Source: a virus. From it: a stretch of DNA of 37,540 nt. Positions 15,917 to 23,664 of the stretch are shown in pieces. The stretch is taken from positions 1 to 37,540 of IMG/VR virus record IMGVR_UViG_3300025030_000269, one strand, 5' to 3'. A program made the position numbers and the translations under genes. Every line of letters starts with the position of its first letter. Position 1 is the first letter of the stretch. The notes under the pieces were generated by a model. That model saw only the letters and a program-made list of their open reading frames with translations. It ran no database searches and was not told the origin of the DNA.

Positions 15917-16330
15917 TTATTTACCCCCTTCTTTTTTGGCGGCCTTTTTCAGCTCACCCAGTTCCTTGCCCAGGTTGGCAAGTTTCTCTTTGGCCGTCGC
16001 CAGCTCTCCGGCGGTCTTGGTGTTGGCGGTGTGGAGGTCGGAGAGATCCTTTTCCTTCTGTGTAAGCTGTTCGCGGGCCTCGCCTTTGGCTGTCGCCTCA
16101 AGGGCGAGCTGGTCTTTGTATTGCTGCAGCTGCGCTCTCAGGCCGACAAGCTCGGACTGATCGGAGTGCTCGGAAACTCCGGACTTGGCGGGCAGATCGG
16201 GCGCGTCCTGGATGAAAGCCGCCAGCTCTGCTGCGACTACGGCCGACAACACGATGAGCGCGCCGGGCAGATAGGACTGTCCGCCATACCGGATCGACTC
16301 TTTTACGATGAATTCCTTCTGTTCAGCCAT
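15917..16330 (-). CDS. Mu gp35-like head-associated protein with coiled coil
   Basis: 137 residues. A small N-terminal domain (EFIVKESIRYGGQSYLPGA) resembles the HI1506/gp35 family of Mu-like phages, in which YGGxxYxPG is common. From about residue 55 to the end it is a continuous Lys/Glu/Ala/Leu helix, predicted coiled coil. It follows the major capsid gene by 11 bases. Function unknown; the coiled coil may anchor to the capsid or connect to the neck. Confidence 0.65.
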   Translation of the reverse strand: MAEQKEFIVKESIRYGGQSYLPGALIVLSAVVAAELAAFIQDAPDLPAKSGVSEHSDQSELVGLRAQLQQYKDQLALEATAKGEAREQLTQKEKDLSDLHTANTKTAGELATAKEKLANLGKELGELKKAAKKEGGK

Positions 16331-16341
16331 GATCCGCTCCT

Positions 16342-17277
16342 TTAAATGACGTCGTAGATGAGGTAGCCGCCCTCTGCGCCGACGATGTAGGGCTTGAAGA
16401 TATCGGTGTTACGGATGAGCTGAACTTTGCCGCCTTCGACGTAGGTGTCGACCGTCGGCTGGTTCTTCTTGCCGAAGGTGTAGCCGTAGCTCGGCTCATA
16501 CTCGGTCCGCTCTGCATCGCCGCTCTTCTCGGGGACGTAGGCCATGGTGATGGTGTTGCCCCATACGTCGGTGAGGCCTGCGCCGGCGACTTCGGAGTCG
16601 TACGAGGAGCGGCCGATGATGATGTTTTTCATCTCCACGGCTTCCTTGAAGATGTCGACGGAAACCACGCCTTTCTGGGAAAACTTGATCAGATCGACGA
16701 TCTGCGGATGGCGCTTCAGCTTTTTCCAGACCTGGTACCCGATGACCATGGTATTGGGTTCGGCGCCGATCTTCTGCCGGATGGCGTCCTTGCCGTCGTC
16801 GATGACGCCCAAGGGATCGGAATTGACCTTGTCAGAGAACTTGTCGCCACCGGCCAGGGCGATCTTGTTGCCGGCGGCGTAGTTGGCCGGGTTCTGGGCG
16901 AGGTCGGCGCACTGCTTCTCGCAGCGGATCCGCAGCGCTTTGGTGACAACGTTGGTGGCCCAGCGCTCCAGCGGCAAGACGTTCTCGGCTTCATCGCGCT
17001 CGCGGTAGTCGATGGGGTACTCCAGGTCATGCTCGGTGAGCACGACGTCGATGTCACCGTAGTCCTCGGGGTTGATGCGGTTGGACTTGGCGCGCAGTGC
17101 CCGCTCGGTGGAGTAGATGCGGAACGCTTCCTTGCCGAACTGGGGCAGCTTGCCCGCTTCCTTTTCGACGCGGACCATGGGAAACAGCGCTTCACAGGCG
17201 AGTTCGGGGAAGATGTATCCCCTGGCGAGGGTGGAGAGGATAGGATCTACTATCCTCAGATTGGCTAAACGACTCAT
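16342..17277 (-). CDS. Major capsid protein (probable HK97 fold, not the Mu gpT family)
   Basis: 311 residues. Position after the protease/scaffold gene, a strong AAGGAGG ribosome site and segments such as PNTMVIGYQVWKKLKRHP, KNIIIGRSSYD and the C-terminal DIFKPYIVGAEGGYLI mark it as the major head subunit. These segments are those of a capsid family found in many non-Mu phages; I see no similarity to the Mu gpT start that I remember. The head module therefore seems partly swapped relative to Mu, in line with the DUF2190 gene. HK97 fold is inferred from size and motif order. Confidence 0.78.
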   Translation of the reverse strand: MSRLANLRIVDPILSTLARGYIFPELACEALFPMVRVEKEAGKLPQFGKEAFRIYSTERALRAKSNRINPEDYGDIDVVLTEHDLEYPIDYRERDEAENVLPLERWATNVVTKALRIRCEKQCADLAQNPANYAAGNKIALAGGDKFSDKVNSDPLGVIDDGKDAIRQKIGAEPNTMVIGYQVWKKLKRHPQIVDLIKFSQKGVVSVDIFKEAVEMKNIIIGRSSYDSEVAGAGLTDVWGNTITMAYVPEKSGDAERTEYEPSYGYTFGKKNQPTVDTYVEGGKVQLIRNTDIFKPYIVGAEGGYLIYDVI

Positions 17278-17301
17278 GGTGATGCCTCCTTGGATGCCGG
17301 T

Positions 17302-17982
17302 TTAATCCTGCTTTTGGACGATGACGAGGGCTTGCTCGTAGGTTTTACCCGGGTTTGCTTCCTGGTACTCCAGGACTTTGTTGTGCAGGCTGAGACGGTC
17401 TTCGTCTGCGTGCTCACCGAAGTCGGCGCTTTGCTGCTTTGTCTTGGGCGCGGCCTTCTCCTTGGTTGCGACCTCGCTGAACTGGACCACGTCGGGGCTT
17501 GCCTTCAGTTCTTCCTGGTAGATATCCAGGGGGCTCTTCATGACCTTGCCGTCGCCTTCGCCGAACTCGACCGGCTCGGCACCGTCCAGCTTCATCATCA
17601 GGGCTACCACGGTGGGCTTCATGGCCGGGGAGATTTTGCAGCGCATCGCCTCCGACTCGCAGAAGGCGTCGAAACCCGCCCGGCGCTGGTCGCTCTGGAT
17701 CTCGGTCAGGGTCTTGACGGCGGTGTTCCGCTCGCCGGTAAGGGTGGCGATCTGTGCGAGTTGACCCTTGACCTGCTCGCCGTAGTTGGCGACCTGCATG
17801 CCGTAGACGGGGTCGCACATCATGCGGCAGGCATCGATGCACTTGTAGCAGACGGTGCATTTGGCCGCGTCGATGACGGCGCCCTTCTCCGGGGTCATGG
17901 TGATCGCGTCGACCGGGCAGCAGGGAATGCAGACGTTCTCGCCGCAGTCGCCGCAAAATGAAGCTCTGTCTTTCACAGCCAT
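17302..17982 (-). CDS. Nested scaffold protein (Mu gpZ type) from internal start, beginning with the ferredoxin-like domain
   Basis: Same frame as the protease gene. The ATG at 17982 has AGGAGG at 17991-17996, 8 bases upstream, a better site than that of the full-length gene. Mu makes its scaffold Z from an internal start in gene I, so a separate product of 226 residues is expected. Here it would begin MAVKDRASF and run straight into the cysteine-rich segment (DNA 17815-17955), followed by the helical, charged scaffold region with QLAQIATLTGERN. The protein would fill the procapsid and be removed by the protease. Whether it binds iron-sulfur clusters is unknown. Confidence 0.7.
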   Translation of the reverse strand: MAVKDRASFCGDCGENVCIPCCPVDAITMTPEKGAVIDAAKCTVCYKCIDACRMMCDPVYGMQVANYGEQVKGQLAQIATLTGERNTAVKTLTEIQSDQRRAGFDAFCESEAMRCKISPAMKPTVVALMMKLDGAEPVEFGEGDGKVMKSPLDIYQEELKASPDVVQFSEVATKEKAAPKTKQQSADFGEHADEDRLSLHNKVLEYQEANPGKTYEQALVIVQKQD

Positions 17983-18447
17983 TGTTTTGGCCTCCTGTTT
18001 TGTTTGTTGGACTTCCATTTCGGCAAAGACGAGGAGGCCGTCCTCCTCGGCAAAGTTGACGTCTTTGAGCCCCTTTACCGCCGGCGGCTGGGCACCCAGA
18101 AAACCGATGTGGCGCAGGTAGTAAACGCCGGGGACCGGGTTCGCGGTATGGCCGGGTGGATAGAATGAGGCGCTGCGCTTCTTGTACTTGCCGTCGTTGA
18201 CCGCTTCGGCAAAGGCGACGTCGATCTGATCGGCATCGGCCATCAGACAGGAGTCGGCAAAGGCAAGGGCCTTGGTCCAGCCCCAGGCGGGGGCGTTGTC
18301 GCTGGGGTGACCGATGACCAGGGGAGCCTCGTGCAGCTGGGGGTCATAGGCTGCAGCGCTGGCGATGAGGTCGGCCTCGGTGAAGCTGATCTCGGCGCCA
18401 CTCATGGCTGTGTGTGTGCCGGGCTTGAATATCTCGAATCTCGTCAT
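17302..18447 (-). CDS. Head maturation protease with scaffold and embedded ferredoxin-like segment (Mu gpI)
   Basis: 381 residues from the ATG at 18447, preceded by GGAGAG; an in-frame ATG 36 bases further upstream lies inside an inverted repeat and is less likely. Residues 1-150 match the Mu I protease family: GHPSDNAPAWGW and a later KRSASFYPP...YLRHIGFLGAQPPAVKGL, which includes the probable catalytic Ser and His. Residues about 165-211 hold ten Cys: C-x2-C-x4-C-x2-CCP-VDAI, then C-x2-C-x2-C-x3-C plus one more. This resembles a 2[4Fe-4S] ferredoxin and is not part of known gpI proteins. Residues 220-381 are helical scaffold. An internal start (17982) with AGGAGG precedes the Cys-rich part. 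Confidence 0.85.
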   Translation of the reverse strand: MTRFEIFKPGTHTAMSGAEISFTEADLIASAAAYDPQLHEAPLVIGHPSDNAPAWGWTKALAFADSCLMADADQIDVAFAEAVNDGKYKKRSASFYPPGHTANPVPGVYYLRHIGFLGAQPPAVKGLKDVNFAEEDGLLVFAEMEVQQTKQEAKTMAVKDRASFCGDCGENVCIPCCPVDAITMTPEKGAVIDAAKCTVCYKCIDACRMMCDPVYGMQVANYGEQVKGQLAQIATLTGERNTAVKTLTEIQSDQRRAGFDAFCESEAMRCKISPAMKPTVVALMMKLDGAEPVEFGEGDGKVMKSPLDIYQEELKASPDVVQFSEVATKEKAAPKTKQQSADFGEHADEDRLSLHNKVLEYQEANPGKTYEQALVIVQKQD

Positions 18448-18462
18448 GCGCTCTCCGTTTCC

Positions 18463-18484
18463 TATGGTGCGTACTCGCACCATA
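18463..18484. promoter_or_regulatory. Perfect 9-bp inverted repeat before the protease/scaffold gene
   Basis: TATGGTGCG (18463-18471) and CGCACCATA (18476-18484) are separated by four bases. It lies 16 bases upstream of the protease start, in the 196-bp spacer where Mu has its late promoter PI. It may be an operator or a transcript stem; no clear promoter elements were recognised. Confidence 0.4.
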
Positions 18485-18577
18485 CTCCAGTTGACCTGCT
18501 ATGCCTTTTGAAGCGGTTCCATATTTTCCAGCGCCTGTTTTCGAAACCGCATTAAAACCCCGTTTAAAACCTTCTGT

Positions 18578-18626
18578 AGCGGGTCCGCACCCGCTTGTGC
18601 GCAGCCTGGCATGGCAAACAGGCTGC
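18578..18626. repeat. Two stem-loops between genes G and I
   Basis: First stem AGCGGGT/ACCCGCT (18578-18584 with 18589-18595, loop 4). Second stem GCAGCCTG/CAGGCTGC (18601-18608 with 18619-18626, loop 10). On the minus strand the first is followed after a few bases by TTTT, so it could be a weak terminator or processing site separating the head-filling genes from the capsid block. Nothing else is visible in this spacer. Confidence 0.4.
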
Positions 18627-18643
18627 AGGGCAAATTTGGGCGC

Positions 18644-19204
18644 TTAGCTGGCAACATATTCTTCTGCCATCCGGCGCATCTTTTTCAGGTCGCCATTGCC
18701 AAAACTGAGGAACGGCCGGGCCGGTATCTTGATGCTGCCTGCCTTGCCCATGGTGCGCCTGCCGTAGGTCGCCTTGCCTGCCTTGGCGAAGCGGTCGCCG
18801 CCGCCGATCTTGCCGCTTTTGGCCTGGGTGAAGTGCATGATGCGCATACGGGCCGACTGCTTGATGGTGCCGCCGAACTGCTGAATGGCGGCATAGACCA
18901 GGTTGGTGCCGATTTTGGCCGAGTCCCTAGTGTGGTCCGTGACGATGGAGGCTGCGAGCCGACCGCGCAACTGGAGGATCCTCCCCGGCCAGTGTCCTTG
19001 CCGCGTGCGGCTTTTGATGGTCCTGGGGCTAAGCGCTGCCCACTGCGGGCGCCCCTCCTGCTCGAAGTTCTCCTCGACGGCGTCGGCCATCACCCCGGAG
19101 AGGCGGCGCATGAGCGGGGTAAGGTCGTCGCACTCCTTGAGCTTGCGCTTGATCGCCCTCTGCAGTTCGCGGTCGTCTATCTTGACGCTGATCAGGTCTG
19201 CCAT
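18644..19204 (-). CDS. Virion morphogenesis protein (Mu gpG, tail completion type)
   Basis: 186 residues. The pattern of DDLTPLMRRLSGVMADAVEENFEQEGRPQW, then SPRTIKSRTRQGHWPGRILQLRGRLAASI, then a GTNLVYAAIQQFGGTIK segment is the phage virion morphogenesis family (Pfam Phage_tail_S), which includes Mu G and P2 S. It takes part in joining head and tail. It overlaps gene F by 13 bases. In the C-terminal part PARPFLSFG is the conserved end motif. Confidence 0.88.
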   Translation of the reverse strand: MADLISVKIDDRELQRAIKRKLKECDDLTPLMRRLSGVMADAVEENFEQEGRPQWAALSPRTIKSRTRQGHWPGRILQLRGRLAASIVTDHTRDSAKIGTNLVYAAIQQFGGTIKQSARMRIMHFTQAKSGKIGGGDRFAKAGKATYGRRTMGKAGSIKIPARPFLSFGNGDLKKMRRMAEEYVAS

Positions 19205-20016
19205 AGCTTGGCGATCTCCGCGCTGTACTTGCCCAGGCTCGGTTTAAAGTCGGACGCCCCGGGGTTGTAGCTCCAGCCGACATCCGGGGCGATGCTGACC
19301 GTTTTGCCGGTGACCGGGTCCTTGCCGGTGAAGACGGTGACCGGGGCCATCTCGCCTGTCTTCTTGGAGATGAGCTCGTCCCTGGTGGTCAGCTTGCCGG
19401 CGCTGGTCTCCTCCTGCAGCCCTCGCTCGGACATGTTGTCAGCATCGAGCGCACGTACCCGACAGCGGCAGCGCCAGCCGTTGGGCGGGTAGAAGCTGGA
19501 CCAGAAAGCATCGTCGTGACGAAAAACCCGGCCGTTCAGGGCGGCGTGGGCCGGGCGGGAGCGCTTGTCCAGGACGGCCACATACTGGAGAAACGGGCGG
19601 TCCTGGACGTTATCCATCTGGGTGCGATAGCGGCCGACGTTGTAGGCCACCTGCAGGTTCTGGTCGAAGATGGTGCGCAGCCGGTAAGGGCTTCCCAGCT
19701 GGACGGTGGTTATCTCGCCGGTGGTCTCGTTTACCTGCTCCTCTTTCCCCCACCACCCTTTGGCCTTCAGCTTGGGGGTTAGCACCTTGGCGAATTCCTG
19801 GTAGGTGATCCCCTGGTCGAGCGCTGCGTCGAGGCCGTCGCGGATGTCCTGGAGGATGTCCATCTTCGTGACCTTGGCGACGGTGAAGGCGCGGGCGTGC
19901 GCTTGCTGCCAGACGTCCTCCCAATTCCAGCTGAAGGCGAAGCCCTTGGACTGAAAGTACTCGATGGCCTTTTCCGGCTTCAAGCCGATAGCGTAGGTGA
20001 GGTCTATGTTAGGCAT
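19192..20016 (-). CDS. Minor head protein F (SPP1 gp7 / Mu gp30 family)
   Basis: About 274 residues from the ATG at 20016, which overlaps the stop of the small gene upstream (ATGCCTAA). A further ATG at 20031 would overlap more and lacks a clear binding site. The core RTIFDQNLQVAYNVGRY, then YVAVLDKRSRPAHAALNGRVFRHDDAFW and PPNGWRCRCRV is the SPP1 gp7 head morphogenesis domain with its conserved Cys pair. The protein is a minor head component near the portal. Mu F is longer (426), so this version lacks the C-terminal extension. Confidence 0.88.
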   Translation of the reverse strand: MPNIDLTYAIGLKPEKAIEYFQSKGFAFSWNWEDVWQQAHARAFTVAKVTKMDILQDIRDGLDAALDQGITYQEFAKVLTPKLKAKGWWGKEEQVNETTGEITTVQLGSPYRLRTIFDQNLQVAYNVGRYRTQMDNVQDRPFLQYVAVLDKRSRPAHAALNGRVFRHDDAFWSSFYPPNGWRCRCRVRALDADNMSERGLQEETSAGKLTTRDELISKKTGEMAPVTVFTGKDPVTGKTVSIAPDVGWSYNPGASDFKPSLGKYSAEIAKLWQT

Positions 20017-20167
20017 TGGACACCATGACAACTGTTAAAATGCCGGACAGCTTGATGCGGACGACGGTTCCCTGGGGGAAAGTCTGCCTGCAGATAAAAA
20101 ACTTCCACCAGTTCCCGGCCACTCTCGATCGAACCCGGAACAACCGGCCTTTAAGGATGAACGTCAT
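20009..20167 (-). CDS. Small basic protein between portal and F genes
   Basis: 52 residues starting at the ATG at 20167, which overlaps the portal stop as ATGA, and ending 4 bases into gene F. GGGGGAAG upstream can serve as binding site. The sequence is basic and beta-rich (LKGRLFRVRSRVAGNWWKFF, then VVRIKLSGILTVVMV). I recognise no family. The coupled stop/start at both ends is the main argument that it is translated; Mu has no gene here. Confidence 0.5.
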   Translation of the reverse strand: MTFILKGRLFRVRSRVAGNWWKFFICRQTFPQGTVVRIKLSGILTVVMVSNA

Positions 20168-21702
20168 TCTTCCCCCTGCAGTCGGCCCCATACTTCAGAG
20201 ACGAAGATGATCCTGGCGAGCAGATCCTGGAGCTGGTCCGTGTCCATCTTCGGATAGATCCTGATCAGCTCGCCCATGGTCTCGGTCAGATCGCCGGATT
20301 CCTGGAACAGCTTGAAGACCGGTTTTAAGATGCCTTCAACGATGGTTTGCAGCTCTTCGTCGGAGACGGCACCTTCCAGATCAGCGAGCTCTGCTTCGCC
20401 GGGAGACGGGTCGGCCTCGGCAAATTCGACCGGCTCGGGCGGCTCTTTGGCTTCCGGCTCTTCCGGTGCCTCGGGTCCGGCTTCCTCTTTGGCCTCGATG
20501 TCGCTTTCATCCAAGTTGTAGGTGCGCTGGTAATAGCTGGAGGTAAGCTTCAGGCCGCTTCTCTCCATGGAGCTGGAGAGCTTCTCGTCGCGCTCGGCCT
20601 GCTCCTTGTCGACATCCTCCTCTTCCCAGAGGCTGAAGGTAGGAGCGGCGGCAGTGCCCCAGTTCAACTCGGATACCCAGCGGATCACCTGGTTCATGGT
20701 TTGGCAGACCAGCTTCTTATCGCCGTCGCGCAGGTCGCCTCGGACGTCCTGGGCCAGTTGCTCGCCGCCGAGTTTACCGGAGGTGCTCTGACCGCCGCCG
20801 GCGTGCCCCATGATTACGGTTGAGATAGCGGTGTTAGCCTCCGTGATCAGCGCCTGGTACAGATCGGAGGAGGCGCTTTTGGAGGTATCTGAGACGATCT
20901 CGACGCTGCCGTCGTCGGCGATGACGGCAATGGCGTCCTGGACCATCTGCTCAAGCTGATCAGCGATGGCATTGACCTCGGCGGCCTGTGCGCCGCGCGG
21001 GTGCTTACCGACCAGGTAAGGGGTGCCGTACTTCTCGGCGAAGGTGACCCAGAACTTCCAGCCCCCCTTTTTGAAGGTGACCGGCCAGAAGCAGCTGGCG
21101 AGGAGGCCAAGACCGTACGGGTAATAGTAGGAGCCGTCGGAGGTCGGCGTAACGAACTTCCGCGGCGGCAACTCTTCGCCGTACAGGGCATTGGTCCGGG
21201 AACGGAAGCGCAGCTCGTTGTCGATGTTGTAGATGAACCACTCGGGCGGCTTTCCCACGATGTCACGGGGGAGGAGCAGGCCGTTCTTCTGCTCCCACAT
21301 CAGCTCCAGCGGGTTGTAACCGTACATGCGTGCGTCGAGGATCTCGGACATGATGCGGTCCATGTCCAGTGTCTTCAGCCAGCCTTCTATAGTTTTTGCC
21401 TGGCGGCTTTTGACCTTGCCCTTTTCGCCACGGTCGATCTGCCATTCCAGCGCCAGTGTCGCCGCCTTGCGGTTGCCCCAGTTGCCGCGCACCCGGTCGT
21501 CGATCATGAGGTCGCGGTAAACGGAGACGTCGTGCCCCTGTTTTTTAAGGACCGGGTCCGGATTGGGCAGATAGATGTTGGCCAGGCTGTAGAAATTTAA
21601 GGAGCGGTTGCGGGTGGCCAGCTCTCCACTCAGTGATGATGCCTTCGATTCGGCAAAGCTGACGAACTCGGTTGGGCTTACATAGATGCCTTGTTTCTTC
21701 AC
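20164..21702 (-). CDS. Portal protein (Mu gp29, DUF935)
   Basis: 512 residues, equal to Mu gp29. Key segments are DPVLKKQGHDVSVYRDLMIDDRV, the KAATLALEW stretch, MYGYNPLEL, and VSELNWGTAAAPTF, all typical of DUF935. Twelve copies form the ring through which DNA is packed and the tail is attached. Starts with GTG overlapping the terminase stop by one base. The C-terminal third holds an acidic low-complexity run (EEAGPEAPEEPEAKEP). Confidence 0.92.
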   Translation of the reverse strand: MKKQGIYVSPTEFVSFAESKASSLSGELATRNRSLNFYSLANIYLPNPDPVLKKQGHDVSVYRDLMIDDRVRGNWGNRKAATLALEWQIDRGEKGKVKSRQAKTIEGWLKTLDMDRIMSEILDARMYGYNPLELMWEQKNGLLLPRDIVGKPPEWFIYNIDNELRFRSRTNALYGEELPPRKFVTPTSDGSYYYPYGLGLLASCFWPVTFKKGGWKFWVTFAEKYGTPYLVGKHPRGAQAAEVNAIADQLEQMVQDAIAVIADDGSVEIVSDTSKSASSDLYQALITEANTAISTVIMGHAGGGQSTSGKLGGEQLAQDVRGDLRDGDKKLVCQTMNQVIRWVSELNWGTAAAPTFSLWEEEDVDKEQAERDEKLSSSMERSGLKLTSSYYQRTYNLDESDIEAKEEAGPEAPEEPEAKEPPEPVEFAEADPSPGEAELADLEGAVSDEELQTIVEGILKPVFKLFQESGDLTETMGELIRIYPKMDTDQLQDLLARIIFVSEVWGRLQGEE

Positions 21703-23105
21703 TAGTACCCCTCCAGGAGTTTGTTTGCCTGCCTGCGGCTGCGGCTGGTGATGGGTACAGGCCCGGCGTTTGTGCCTGCCGCGTGGATCGCTAGCCCCAA
21801 CGCCCAGAAGCGGTCGGAGTGGCCGTTTTCGCTGCGCTCGGCGGTGAAGCGTATGTTGCCGGCGGCGGTGGTCTCCTTGGTGACAGCGCGGAGATCGGCG
21901 CGCACCTCGGGCTTATAGGGGATGCGGAGCTTCCGGTCCTCCATCTTACCGCGCACCGGATAGGCCAGCTCCTCCTTCACCTTGGGGGTGAAGGTGATGC
22001 ACTCCACCCGGTACTTGCCGAACTGCCTTTGCGCATCATCACCCCAGCCGATCCCGAGACCGGTGTAATCAAGACAACAGCGGTCGAGCTTGGCGAGGAC
22101 AGGCCAAAGGATCTTCTCCTGGTCAGGCTTGGACATGTTCCTAAGCTCGATGATCTGCCGGGTATAAAGCACATCCCCCAGGAGCTCCAGCACCCAAAGG
22201 ACGGTGAGGTCTTTTTTACGGCCGATGTCGAGTCCGGCGAAAAGCCGCCCTTCCGGTTTGGTGACGCTGCAGTCGATCTCCCATTTCTCGGCCTGTCCGT
22301 ACTCGCAGGAAGCTATCAGGTCGTATTCCAGGAAGGCCGCGGCGTCGTCGGCCGGCACGCACATGTACTCCTGTTGGAACGACTCCTCGTCGGCACAACC
22401 GCCCTTGATGAAGTCGAAATAGGCAGGCTCATCAAGCTCCTGGACTTCGTGATCGGCGGGCAGCGACTGCTGCAGCTTCCAGAGGAAGCCTTGATCGATC
22501 GCATCCTGCAAGGTCACCCGGTGCAGGCTGATCTTCTTGGGATTGTTATGTTCGCGGACTTCGCGGATCAGCTGGTTAAAGAAGTTGGCACTCCCCCGGT
22601 GGGTCGAGATGACCTCCATATTGCCGCCCCAGGTGATGCCGGGGTAGGCAATGGACCAAAGTTTGCGGGGGTCCGGGTGCAGCGCGAATTCATCCAGGAT
22701 ACGCCCGCCACGCTTGCCGGCCTGTGCGTCAGGGTTTGAGCTCATGGAATGGATGCGGCGGCCATTGGAGAACTGCAGAACGTAGGCGGATATCGATCGC
22801 TTCTGATCTATCACGCACTCGCCCAGGTCCTCGGCGGCTAGTTGCAGGATCTTAGCGAACATCTTGCAGTCTTCGATCACCAGTCGCGCCTGGAGGTCGT
22901 CGCGGCTTGAAATCCACTGGTCCCACTTAACGCCCGCCTCTGCGGTGCGCTCGTCGGCTGCGTAGGCGGTGCTCCAGGAGAGGCCGATCTGTCGCGCCTT
23001 CTCCATCAGCTTCAAGCGGCTGCGATCGAGTATCCACTTTTCCTGATAGGGGAGAAAGAGCCCGCCCGGGTTGGCCGGTATGTGCTTTGCCTTGACTGTT
23101 TTCAT
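21702..23105 (-). CDS. Terminase large subunit (Mu gp28)
   Basis: 467 residues. ATPase half: a Walker A-like KARQIGLSW at about 36-44 and Walker B RILDEF at about 135-140. Nuclease half: AGLDIGRKKDLTVLWVLE with the first metal-binding Asp at about 280, then DRCCLDYTGLGIGWGDD. It packages DNA into the prohead by headful cutting, presumably including host sequence beyond the right end as in Mu. The start shares one base with the stop of the small subunit gene. Confidence 0.93.
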   Translation of the reverse strand: MKTVKAKHIPANPGGLFLPYQEKWILDRSRLKLMEKARQIGLSWSTAYAADERTAEAGVKWDQWISSRDDLQARLVIEDCKMFAKILQLAAEDLGECVIDQKRSISAYVLQFSNGRRIHSMSSNPDAQAGKRGGRILDEFALHPDPRKLWSIAYPGITWGGNMEVISTHRGSANFFNQLIREVREHNNPKKISLHRVTLQDAIDQGFLWKLQQSLPADHEVQELDEPAYFDFIKGGCADEESFQQEYMCVPADDAAAFLEYDLIASCEYGQAEKWEIDCSVTKPEGRLFAGLDIGRKKDLTVLWVLELLGDVLYTRQIIELRNMSKPDQEKILWPVLAKLDRCCLDYTGLGIGWGDDAQRQFGKYRVECITFTPKVKEELAYPVRGKMEDRKLRIPYKPEVRADLRAVTKETTAAGNIRFTAERSENGHSDRFWALGLAIHAAGTNAGPVPITSRSRRQANKLLEGY

Positions 23106-23662
23106 TACCCCGCCATCATCAGGACGTCACGCCGGATCTTCAGGATGGTCTCTGCGGATACGCCGTCCTGTTGCGCTGTTTTTGCGACCGTATTGACAGC
23201 GTCTTCAAGGGCAGTTTTCCGTATCTCGGCGGTCCTCTTCTCGTTCTCGCTGCTGGCCCTCTCCAGCCGTTCAATGGCTATGGAAAGGTCCTTTAACATC
23301 TTGGGCTCGACCGGCGCATCGCCTTCGGAGAGCTGCATGGCGGCATCAAAAGCCAGGGTGCGCACCATCTCGTTCAACAGGTGGCCGACTTGTCCCGCGG
23401 GCTGGGAGCCGAGCTTGCCGACCCACATGTCGGCGATCTCCCGGGACTGCCTAAGCTTGGAGCCGACCGCCTCCATCCGGACGGCGAAGCGGTTGACGCT
23501 CGACTTGGTGACCCGCTCTTCGTGCCCTTCCTGCTCAAGGATGGTGTTGATCTTGGCGGTCGCGGCGAGCTGCGTCACGCGCGGATCCCGGAGCAGCTCC
23601 TGGAGCTGGCTCTTGATGTCGGACGGCAGCATGTCGATGGTGGAAGGCTGTCGTTTGGCCAT
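23105..23662 (-). CDS. Terminase small subunit (Mu gp27, DUF3486)
   Basis: 185 residues from the ATG at 23662, which lies two bases after the gp26 stop and has GAGAG upstream; a longer reading frame upstream overlaps gp26 and is rejected. The sequence PSTIDMLPSDIKSQLQELLRDPR, then KSSVNRFAVRMEAVG and SREIADMWVGKLG fits DUF3486, which contains a DNA-binding HTH followed by a long helix. Its role is recognition of the phage end for packaging. Confidence 0.88.
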   Translation of the reverse strand: MAKRQPSTIDMLPSDIKSQLQELLRDPRVTQLAATAKINTILEQEGHEERVTKSSVNRFAVRMEAVGSKLRQSREIADMWVGKLGSQPAGQVGHLLNEMVRTLAFDAAMQLSEGDAPVEPKMLKDLSIAIERLERASSENEKRTAEIRKTALEDAVNTVAKTAQQDGVSAETILKIRRDVLMMAG

Positions 23663-23664
23663 GG

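Noticed and set aside
15560-16345. Long plus-strand frame opposite the head genes
   Set aside because: It is antisense to three well-supported, closely spaced genes with ribosome sites, and its sequence is low-complexity Gly/Leu/Val as expected of a shadow frame in GC-rich DNA.
18448-18483. Earlier start for the protease gene
   Set aside because: It begins within a perfect inverted repeat and lacks a binding site, whereas GGAGAG precedes the ATG at 18447.
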